From Patiria miniata (lineage: Eukaryota; Echinodermata; Asteroidea; Valvatida; Asterinidae), in contig NW_024037056.1 of the NCBI RefSeq assembly GCF_015706575.1, positions 3,372,109 through 3,436,108 of the forward strand: a stretch of 64,000 nt of DNA, in the 5' to 3' direction. The notes beneath the pieces were generated by a model that made no database searches, was not told the DNA's origin, and saw only the letters and a program-made list of their open reading frames with translations. Shown piece by piece: positions 22,601 through 34,600 of this stretch. The translations under genes and the position numbers were made by a program. Every line of letters begins with the position of its first letter. Positions within the stretch are counted from its first letter, which is position 1.

Positions 22601-25600
22601 TGATTCAAAATTGTGCTCCTTTTTTTAAATCAGGGAAAATGAAGTCTTCACTAATGACGAGGGTTAATCAGTGGCATAACTAAAGGGTAATGGGGGACAC
22701 AAGACCCCATGCCCCCTCTCAGAATATGGGGCTGGCAAAAATAGGATTTTTCATTTTAATAAAATACCCATTGAGTGCCCTCTTCCAGTAAATGAGCACC
22801 CCAGGTTCCCCTTCCGAGTGCTTGCTCCCTCCATGCAAACTGGACCACAGTATCCCCTCTGGTCTTAATCCATGGCATTTTACAGTCCTTGGCCTCAGCC
22901 CCTGCTCCCTTCTCAATGTCTGAGTAGTCATTAAGCATCGGTGTGTCTAGCCAGGAAGCTGATTGACTTGATCTTGTCTTTTTCCAGAGAGCTCCATCCA
23001 GATTTAGTGGATAACCTCAACAGTTTCCGCTCCTCACTCCTCGAAAACACCAGGAAGATGGTTCCTCTTAAGGCTTGGCAACTACAAAGTAAGCTCCCTA
23101 TTACTAATGGGTATAAGTTATTATTACCCCTGATAACTGAGCCCAAAATATATAGGTGCAAACAAATTATTCAAACTCAGTAACCATCTCTGCCCTCACA
23201 GGTACCCATTTCACTCCTGGGTTGGGAGAAATTGCTTTAATGACCTAGTCATTACTGGAAATACCGCTCTGTAAGAATGGTCACTTCAGCTCCCCAAATC
23301 TACCTAACTTATGAATTTCATTTTGGAGAACGTTTGTTGCTTACGATGACTTCCTTTGTGTTCTGTAGCCATTGCCTTCCAAGCTGCTCAGCGAGTGTTG
23401 TCATCGCCGACCAAAGACGCCCTGCGAGTTCTCAGGGAGATCAGTCAGAATTTCCCGCTCTTAGCGAGCTCCTTGGTCAAGACGCAGGTCAAGGATGAAG
23501 TCAAGAAGGAAATTACTGAAAACCAAAAGGTTAGAGATGTCTTAAGATCCTTAGTGTTTAACCAAAGTTTGTCATGTGTTATTTCCAGGAAATTTTCTGT
23601 TAGTCCTGAAGTCCGGAAGTTAGTCCTTAAAAAAATTGTTAAAAAATAACGAGTTCAATGGAAGCTGAGTTGATAATTAAGAAATTAATATCTCCTTGTG
23701 TTAATCTTCAGGTGTTTGAAGCAACATACGGCATTGGTGGGGGAGAAACAGTCATGATGCTGAATGGCCTAGTCATCGATACTGACGTTGCTGAACCGTT
23801 CCTGTAAGACAAACAAAAATCAGATTTTTTTAAGTGGTATCGCAAAACTCAGAACGGTTGAAACGAAGTCGTAAAGCTAATGGCGAACGTCACCATTTAC
23901 ATTATTTACAGTCGTCGATGTCATTTATTCACTTCTCTTTTGCATGAAGTGTGAATATTGAGCCCTAAATGAGTTTATCGTTGATGCTTTTCAATAGTAT
24001 ATGCCTTCTAGGGAGTTGAAGTTGCAGGAAAGATTGTTAGCCCATTGAGCAGGCTGCAGGGGTAATAATGACAATACTTGTCATATCGACCGTAGGTTGC
24101 TGGAGCTGCTGCGCTCTGAGAGTCAGATCCTCGGTGGTCTCCATTCTCTAGGAGCTAGCGGCGAGGCTGCCAGTCAGCTCATGAGGGTACAGGTAGCTTC
24201 CAAGGATAGCACCTACGCTGTGGACATCAGAGATAACAGCGTAGTGGTAAGTAGGAATTGAATACCTGAGAGAAACTAGACTACGCGAGCCTGTTCAACC
24301 CCATCGGGTATTCTTCAGGTACCGTGCTAAAATGCAACAATATCCAGCTTGACTCAAATGAGAACCCTGCTAAATGCAACAAACTGCAACAGTGGATTCT
24401 GTTGCATTGTGCAGTGAATCCAGTACACACCAACCTTGGCACCAAGCAGTTACCCTGCTAAATGCAACAATATCCAACTCAACTCAAATGAGAACTCTGC
24501 TAAATGCAACAAACTGCAACAGTTGATTTTGTTGCATTGTGCAGTGAACCCAGTGCATACCAGCCTTGGCACCAAGCAGTTACCCTACTAAATGCAACAA
24601 ACTGCAACAGCGGATACTCTTGTATCGCCTTGGCACTATGAGCAGTTACCATGCTAAATGCAACAAGATGCTACAAAGCAAGGGGACTTGAGTTGCCTGC
24701 TAGATGCAACAGTATGCAACAACTTTATATTTTGGTTGCTTTCTGTTGCTGGTTCCAGAGTGCACACGGTTCTATTCCATAGATTCTGGATGGTTATTCA
24801 CTGGAAGTCTTTTCATGCATCTGGTCTACATAATGGGCCGGATTTAGCCCATTCATTGCATTGCGGGGTAATCCTATACAAGAGCACTGCCCGACGCTCT
24901 TCACCAGTCTACTACAAAAGTAACTAGTGACAGTCAGTATAAGTAGTCAGTCAGTCATCAGTGAGATAGGTACGAAGATGATACTAGGCTTGCTTTCCAG
25001 AATCAACCCCCCCCCCCCAAAAAAAATCTGCAAATCTCTAACAACTATGAGTTTTTGGAGTTTGGAGTTTTTCCTTGAATATTGTGATAACTTTTTGATG
25101 ATCTTATTCTGTTTTCTTCTTGTCAAGTACTTGAATGACATAGAGAAGGACGATCGCTACGCTCACTGGCCCAGCGGCATTCAGGAATTCCTGCGACCGA
25201 TGTTCCCTGGGATGCTACGACAGATTAAGAAAAACGTCTTCCATCTGGTAAGGTTATAAGATTGTATACCGAGTTGCATAATTATCAACAAACAACACAG
25301 ATCATGGAATTGGCCTGCTTATGGGTAAAAGAATTTTCGTATGCTTGGGTTGTAACTAGTAAGGTCCCATTTGAATCCTTCCAGGCCCTTTATTCTCCAC
25401 TCGGATGTTTTTGAGAAATCCATCTGTGGGATTGGAGAAAATAGAAACCTATGGAGGTTTCAGTACAGTGAATTTAACATTTCGTACTTGCATAGTATTG
25501 GAATTAGGAGAATTTAGTGAGATTCCTAGCAAACATGACTGGGGAATTAGGATTTTATACAAGGGTAAATTCTTTGTAAATTTCGGTAAAAGTAAAAGGT

Positions 25601-28600
25601 AAATTTCATCAGTGAAATTTAAAGTAAAGTGTTGAGGGGGAACCTTTTAATTTGCCTCTATCGTTGCATTGAAATCATTCTTGAAATGGGCACTGATGTT
25701 TTTCCTCCCCCAGATCTTCCTGTTAGACCCCACCCAGCCCCAATCACTTCAGCTCCTGCAGCAAGCTGAGATGTTTGTCCTGAACGAGGTCCCAATCACG
25801 GTGGGCGTGGTGTTTGTCGTTAACAACGAGGACGTGGTTGACGGGCGGGACGATGCGGGCGTGGCCATGATGAGGGCGTTCAACTTTGCCATGATCGATG
25901 GCGGATTGGGCCAGGCGTTGGATTTACTCATCAAGGTATTGTCAATGGAAACCTTGCCTCTGCAGTATAGTCTTATAAAGAAGCAAAGGTTCCACATATT
26001 GCTCATGTGTTACCTCCAAGCCTGAAGAAACCTAGAGAGAGAAGAAACAATAAACAGAAAAATCTGTTTGAGAGGCAGACAGAAAACACTCTAGAATTGT
26101 GTTAAAGAGAAACCTTTAGAATTACTTAAAGACAGAAAGCTTGTTGTTTGAGGTAAGATTCGAACCTCGTTCGCAGAATTGAAAGAGGAAGAAAGTACCC
26201 ACCTGACTTCCAAGCATTTGTATTTGTTCTGTGCATTTACAAAATTTGACTAAGTTCCACTGGTTTTCTCCCTTAAATCCCTCTTTTTGTTCAATTAAAA
26301 ATGTAATTTAATTTTCTCATTGTTGTACATTGTTACACTTGTTTTGAGAAAATGAGTGAAATTTACAGAGCTATGTACGCCGCACACAGTTTTATTTTGG
26401 AATAGTTTTCACATTTTGACTGATTTTTTTTTTTGTGTGTGAAGATTCTGACTGCAGCTGAGGACAAGGTTGTAACCCCGGAGGATGTGTTCCAAACCTT
26501 CAACAAGATGTTCCCTGGGGAAGAGGTTGATGATATTTTTGGGTCAGGCACTGAGTATGATGATCGCAGACAGGTTGGTCATAGTTGTGAAGAGTTCTGG
26601 GTTTCTGAATTTCTTTCCTTTCATTAAACCAAGAATTTGTCAGAAGTGAGAGTGGCATTGTTTTCTCTTTTGAAGCCAGTTATTGAACATTTTCTGTAAT
26701 GTTAGGTAAAACCATTCCCAAATATCTATGGGTACAGTTTCCAGAGGATTGTGGTACATGTACAAATATTAATTAAAACAAATTTCATTTTTTTCTCCAT
26801 TTTTGTGTAGGATGGCAAGACTTACTTTGAAAAGACCGGCCTGGGTTCACTACCTCAGGTCATGATGAATGGTGTTCCCTTTACTCCGAAGCAGGTACGA
26901 CAAAATGCTTAGCTCTCAAAATATCCAAACACCCATTAAATGTTACCTCCTTAACTCAAACACCGGCTGCTTACCGTAAGTACTGATATTCAGAGGAGTT
27001 TTAGCCAGAAAATTGACGTGTGGATGACTGATAGAATATTGTCTAGAAATTAAGAATTTTGCATAAATGTTTGAGGAACTTTTTTACTCTAACAGCTACA
27101 GCCTGACGAGTTTGAAGAAAGTGTGGTTACAGCTATTCTAGTGGCCACTCCTGACCTACAGAGGGCAGTATATAGGGTAGGTGTGGAATCCCAACGGTAA
27201 ACGTGTCAGTGTTTGAACAAATCTTTTCAACAATTTTCCTAAATTCTGCAAACCCTCTAAACCACTGAGGTAGATTTTGAACGTTGTTGGAGGTTGTGAA
27301 TGAATCGTTTCAACCCAAGTTTTTGAGATTTGGTTGTTTTGCATTTCATATCATAGTATTATAAGGAGGAAGAAATAGTTTAAGTCTGCTGTTCTCCACT
27401 GTTATCCTGCATTCAAAATCTTTGAGGAATGCCACAGTTCATTGACAAAATGCATACAGTACTGGCCCAGTTCGATACATCATTATATTCTTTACGTATT
27501 TGCAACATACTAAGTTGTTATAGCCATTGTAGATTCCGTGAATGTTTTTTTTATTTTCTCAGGGCAAGATTAATGATCGTACGGACCTGTTGGACTATCT
27601 GATGTCACAACCCAACGTGATGCCGCGCCTCAATCCTAGAATCCTGGCAGACGATACCAGACTGCTTGACCTGACGGCACAACCAGGTAGTGTTTTGCTC
27701 TGAGCTTTTGTATATAAAAAGCCATCCGGGCATGCTATCACTTTGAGTTGGTTATCAAGTGTCTCTTATACGGTTTTGTTTTTGTAACACCATTGCTTCA
27801 ATCGTGTGTCGTGTGTTTTTTTTATTTCTGGATAGGTGATTTGCCCTCTCTGAGTCTGTCTGTGTTCCAAGGCCTGAGTACAGATGACAAGAAGGCAGCT
27901 ATTGCTAACACCATGAAATACCTCACCAAGAAAGGTAAATTTAAAACAAACTTCTTGTCACCTGATGCATTTGGAGAAAGCAAAGTTTCATCAACGGGAA
28001 ATGTGAAAGTGTACCCAGCAAATTTCAAGACATCTTGGATAAAATTATAAGCACGTTCCTGGGTTTTCGCAATTGGTTCAGAGAAACAAACGTATCAAAA
28101 GTGATATTGAAGCAAATTTTGTTTAGTATTTGGGTCTTCAAGTGACAAGAATGAAGGTTTTCTAACTCCATTCATTTTCACTGCACACATTTTTTAGGAA
28201 CGTACACTATTCAATTCAATTCAAACTCACATTTATTTCCACACCAAATGAGAAATATAAGCAGAGAATACATGAATAAGTAACATGACAAAAAAAAGAA
28301 GATTTATTCTGCTGTGAAATTTTTCAATTTTGTTTTTGGACATTGTCATAACAGGCTTCTTCTTGTGCTGTCACTTTCTTACACTTTCTTTACAGATGAT
28401 ACAAGCCTACGTCCGGTAAGCATGTGGGTCGTGTGCGACTTGGAAACAACCGAGGGCAGGCTTCTGCTTAGCAACGCTCTCAAGTACATGGTGAGAAAAT
28501 GACACTTTGTTCTTAAAAAGTTGTAGTTGTTTCCATCTATAGAACTATAGGCATCTTTCAGTCAAACAAGCTTTTGTAATACTCCTTAAAAAACTGCTAT

Positions 28601-31600
28601 AATTTACCAACTGTTGAGTCCTTTTAATAACAGAAAACATCCAATACTATTCGTATTGGGGTCATCTCCAACATGGATGGTTCAAGCAACGGCCAGCAGT
28701 GGTTAGCTAGGGCCGTCCATGCAGCACAGCAGACGCAGACCAGGAATCACGCCAAGAACTTCATCAATAAGCTGATCAGAGAGGAGAACTACAAGGGCAT
28801 TGAGCGAGGAGATACCAAGGTGGAAGATTATGAAGTCCATGTAAGTGTGCGATAATCACAAGTCAATCATAAGACAATCACAAGTCCATCACAAGTCGAT
28901 CATAAGTCAAGCACAAGTCAATCATAAGACAATCACAAGTCAATCACATGCCAATCACAAGTCAATCACATGTCAATCAAAAGTTAATCACAAATCTAAT
29001 CACAAGTCAATCACATGTCAATCAAAAGTCAATCACATGTCAATCACGAGTCAATCACTATCCAGTCACTAGTCAATCACAGTTAAATTGAATATTTTGT
29101 TGACTCTTTAATCATCTGGTTGACACTGTTTTCTTGTATTATTTTCAGGGCATGGATTTGGGTGCTTTCAAGAAGTCTTACGAGGAGACTGAGTTTCTCA
29201 AGGTCCACAGGTTGTTCAGTGATAAAGTTCTTCATCTTGTGCCTGGCCAGAGAGCTGTGATTGCTAATGGAAGGGTAAGAAATTAAGAAGGTAACACAAC
29301 CCAGCCCAACCCAGTCGAGCCCAACCCATTCAAACCCAAATCAACCCATTCAAACCCAGCTCTACCCAACTCCACCCAACCAAATCCAGTCCAGCCCATT
29401 CAAACCCAACCCAACACAACCCAACCCAGCCCAACCTAATCTTAACTTCTTAAAAAAAAAAACCCAACCCAATCCAGCCCAGTCCAACCCAGCCCAGTCC
29501 AACCCAGCCTACCCCAATCCAAGCTAATCTTAACTTCTTTAAAAACAATTCAAATTGTTTGTCTTTGAAACCACATTTAGCTGATGATATTCTCATTGTC
29601 AGGTCTTTGGTCCACTATCAGAAGATGAAGCGTTCACAGAAGACGACTTTTCTCTGGCTGAAAAATTGATATTGCAGACATCGGCAGCCAACGTCAAGAA
29701 AAAGGTAAAGTCCATGAAATTAATTGAAAAGCAATGTGTAAGTTTTTTATGTAAACAAATGTTTCTGTGTACTAAGGAACTTCATAAAATGGCCTCCACA
29801 TTCCAGCCTTCTCTGGGACTTGGTCAAAAGTGTTCTCATAGATTTCTCGACGTCTCCCAAACTGGCTGAAAAGTAAAAGTAGAAGTTTTTCTTCTGAAGC
29901 CTACTGTTTGTTGGTCTATCTGTTTGTTCAGTTGGACAAGCTTGCCTCCCACTTTGCCAGCACCGGTGATTCCTTGAGCGACCTGGCGCTGAAGGTCGAT
30001 GCCTTGCTAGCCTCCAACTCCAGGCAGGAAGGTCGCAAAGAGGTCAGCTTCTGGAAGGACAAACACAGGTAAGCCTTGAGGACAAGACTAATAATAATAC
30101 AAGATCAAATATGGTCGGATTGTATTTTTCAGAATAATCTGATGAGAAGCACAGGTAGTCCTACACAAAAGACTTTTAAATTGACCAGGATTTGGTTGCT
30201 TTACTGGCAAAGGAATTAACCAACTTTAAACTCTTTTTGAAATGTTGTGCTTAGAATTTTGACGCTACCAGGACATGACCTTTATAGACCTGTGGACTAC
30301 TGTATACTCCTACATTTGCGGACTCCCGTTTTGTCAGTGACCTTATTCCAATTTTTTTTTTTTCTTCTTGCCAGCGTGATAGACATCGCTCCCCGTGACC
30401 CGTCCAAGCCGTCCTTTGACATCGTAGCGATTCTAGACCCGCTCAGCTCCCAGGCTCAGAAGTGGAGTCACATCCTGGGAGTCTTGACAGACGTCATCAA
30501 CGTCAGGATCAAGGTCTTCATGAATCCTAAGGACAAGCTGTCTGAGATGCCACTCAAAAGGTGAGTATAACAGTGACGGAGTCATGAATATTCATGGCTT
30601 GGTGGTTTTATGAATATTTATATCACTGTTCACATTAAATCACAATCACCATAATGAATATTTATATCTGCCTATTTTGCCCTTGGTATTACAGGACCTA
30701 TCTGATTAAAAAAAATTGCAGTCTTGCTGGCTGTGTTGGGCATAATCCTTATAAAGTTAAATCATGAATATTTATAGATTTGGTAATTCTTAAAAAGAGA
30801 AGGAACGCAACAACTATTGATTATTACAACGATAAAGTGGAACTTGAAAATTAACAATCTTAGTCTTTGCTTGCTGCAGTTAAATTAGAGACCATGCTTA
30901 TTGACATACTTTTTTGTGTGGTGGAATTTTATTTTTAAGGTTTCAATTCATCTTTGTTCTTTTGCAGATTTTATCGTTATGTTTTGGAACCGGAGTTAAC
31001 TTTCAGGGTAGATAGCAGGTAAGTCAAAAGATCTGTAAATAGTCCACGAAAAAAGGGAAAAGTGATCATGGAATTTTTCAAGGTGGGTGCACTGTGTAGT
31101 GACCTGCCAGTTTTGTTTGACATCGTAATGTGATTTATAGCCATAATCGTTTTTCTTAAAGCTGTTTAAATATGGGCTAAACATAGGAAAGGGTAGTGGT
31201 TGTTGTTTTCCTTATAGCATAAAAGTTTTTTTTGTGACTGTAGATTATTGTACTTTACTGTTCAAATCCACAGTAGACCCTGTACAAGTTTTTCTTAAGA
31301 AATTTGTTTTTCTCTCTTTACAGTTTGACGGCAGGACCCTATGCCAAGTTCAGTGACATGCCCCCTGACACCCTGCTGACCCTTAACCTTTTGACCCCAG
31401 AGAGCTGGATGGTAGAACCGGTCCGGACCGCCCATGACCTGGATAACATCAAACTCAGTGAGGTACAAACATTTGGTGATGTTTGTGAGTTTCAAAATTA
31501 GAATCCACACGTCTTGAAGAACTTGGGCAAATGATACAAAACCATTGCCAGCTAGCTTTTGCCATAATGTCTCTCCGAAAATCGAAGACGCAGATTTCTT

Positions 31601-34600
31601 AAAACCTTTGTCTACTTTTCTCCTTTGACAGTCGGAGTCTGGTATCCACGGTCAGTATGAGTTGGAGTACCTCCTAGTTGAGGGTCACTGCTTTGATCAA
31701 GCCAGCGGTCAACCACCCAGAGGTTTACAGTTCACGCTGGGAAACAAGCAGGATCCGGTTACCCAAGATACCATCGTCATGGCCAACCTGGTAAGAAGAA
31801 AACAGAAATCATACAAAATCTGGGGCCACTTTTAACAGAGCAGCTATTCAAATCCTGCCATACGTTGTGTCCTTGGGCAAGCCACTTCACCCCACTTGCC
31901 TCTCTCCACCAAATGGGTACGGACATTAGCTTGGTAGTAACCAGGCGGTGTCATGGCCTAGCGGTTAAGAACACCGGACTCATGCTCTGTTCAGAGGCAA
32001 CAGTAGCGTGGGTTCGAGCCCGCCAGACGGACACTTGTGGCCTTGAGCAAGCTTCGTCATTCAGATGGGATGTAAAGCCGTAGGTCTTGGTAAACCTGCC
32101 CAAGGCACACAATAATCCTTCTCGATGGAAGTGCATCCCATCACATTTGTACCCAAGTACAAACCATCAGATGTCTCTCATGAATTTAACCGCCATGTTT
32201 TTATTTCATCTTTGACAGGGATATTTTCAGTTGAAGGCCAACCCAGGGGCCTGGCTTCTGAATCTAAGGCACGGCAGATCAGCGGATATCTACCAAGTCA
32301 CTGGGTAAGTAAATAAATCAGGACATCATAGAGTTATATTAAATCAACATGATATATAAAAGCTGCTTAGTATATTGGTAAAATGTTTCCAAAATGGACT
32401 CAGGGAGGGGGAGGGGGCAAGGGGGGGGGTCGGGGTGGATGAAATGATAGTAAATAAATAACTGTTGATATCAGGGATTTTTTTTCAAGCAATGTTGTAC
32501 TTGATTTGTTTTTCTTCATTGACAGTCATGAAGGCACGGACTCACTTCCTGGTGTAGATGACACAATCATTACAATGGACAGCTTCAAAAGCAAGATCAT
32601 CAAAATTAAGGTGAGCTCTCCTTCGATTGTGTCATTATGGTTAGAAATTACCTTTCAACAATCTCTTTTTTTGTTGTTGGTTTTCTTACATCGTTAATTT
32701 TACTTTTAAGTTTTTATTCAAATTTTTGTTTTTATGCAAAGGTGACCAAGAAGCCGGGCAAAGAAGATGAGAGTTTATTGGCCGACTCCCAGAACGACAA
32801 AAGGGTCGCAGGTGGAATCTGGGACTCTTTATCTAGGTGAGCGGGGCCATAAATTGGCTAACTATTGATAAATATAGCAAGTGAAAATATAACATACGCA
32901 GCAACTTTCTGGTTGAGTTTCTGTGTGTAAAATCCCACACAAGGGGCTAGTGGGGCCTCGGCCAGCACTGACGTGACAAACTATATCTTGAGTTATAGGT
33001 ATGTTGTGAGTGGATAGATAGCTGGAAAGTGTGGCTATATCATCCAACAAGTTTGAAGTCCTTGGACCATAATATTCCTAAGGAAAATTGGACATACCCA
33101 GCAACTCTCTGCCAAGTTTCTGTCTGTGTGCGAAACGATGGGCTTTCACTGGGGACTTGGCCCATGCTGACTTGACCTTGTTGTTTGTTTTCTGGTCATT
33201 TTATTGGCTGACATCTAATCATGTCACAGTATGTTGTCCAGTCTGACAGGGTCTGGTGGCAAAGATGGCGACAATGGTCAAGACGAGACGGTGAACATCT
33301 TCTCCATTGCGTCGGGTCATCTCTACGAACGGTTCCTCAGGTAGGTCAAGCTTCTGACTTGGCCCTTACAAGTCCAAAAGAAGATTTGTATTTTGGACCA
33401 GAATTTAAAACAATCTTACTTCCATGAATCCCTCTTTCCTGCAATGTCTATCATGTTCTGACTTTGGGAAGTGATAGTCATGCTATAAAATCATTGACTA
33501 GATCTCAACAGGGTCTGTTAATAAAGAAAATAGTTTAAAGTGTTCGGTAGGAAACGATTCTTGATAACATTACTTTTGATTTGTAATACCAGGAATTTTG
33601 AATTTCAAAACTTTTAAGGTTGTAAGGGTTGTAAGGAAGTTGTCAAACAAACTTTTAAAATTAGTTTTGATTTTTATATGAAATTATGAATGATGTGTGT
33701 AACCTTTTTTTTTTCTTTTGTTTTGTTTTAGGATCATGATGTTGAGTGTCCTGAAACATACCAAGTCGCCTGTGAAGTTCTGGTTTCTGAAGAACTATCT
33801 GTCTCCCACCTTTAAGGTAAGTAGCTCAGCGTCAGGATAAAATGTCAAGGCAGGACGAATAATGTGTTCCCTTATATCCAGTGCAACGATGCAAGCATGT
33901 CAGGTTTGGAGTCACTGTCTGAAAAGTCTTGGGATCTGTAAATTTGATATTGAAAAAACTTGGTTTTGTAATGCAAAAACAAGAATTGAATTTGTAATGG
34001 AATAATCATGGATTTGTAAATGGAAAGCTTTTAGATTTTTGAAGGGATCCTGTGTTTTTCTGTTCTTTAGGAGTTTATACCCCACATGGCAGCAGAGTAT
34101 GGCTTTGAGTACGAGTTGGTGCAGTATAAATGGCCACGATGGCTCCATCAACAGACTGAGAAACAACGACTCATCTGGGGGTAAGATTATCAAAATGTCA
34201 AGCAAATTTTGTTATGTTCTTAGGTAAGCTAGGAATATAGGTCAGCAAATTTGTAAGCTAAGCACAAATTAACTGAGGCCCAACACAGTGACTAGTGTCC
34301 TGTGTCTCAAGTCATGGACCTGCGTTAATACTGTGCAGGAAAAATGGCCTAAACTACTAGAAAATTCCCTGCAAAGTGTATTTTACGGTTTGGCAAGACA
34401 TTTTGGCTTGCGCGCATGAATACATCCTGTCACTGTTAAACCATTCCTTGCGTGCGAAGTTAGCGCAGAATTTCTTAGGAATAGCTGTAAGCACTGACTC
34501 TAGTGATGGTAAGCGCAGAATTCCGTGGTTAACATAGCCATGAAATTGGGCCGTTTCTTTTTTCTTGCAATCATCTTAAACATTTAATTGAATTTGACCC

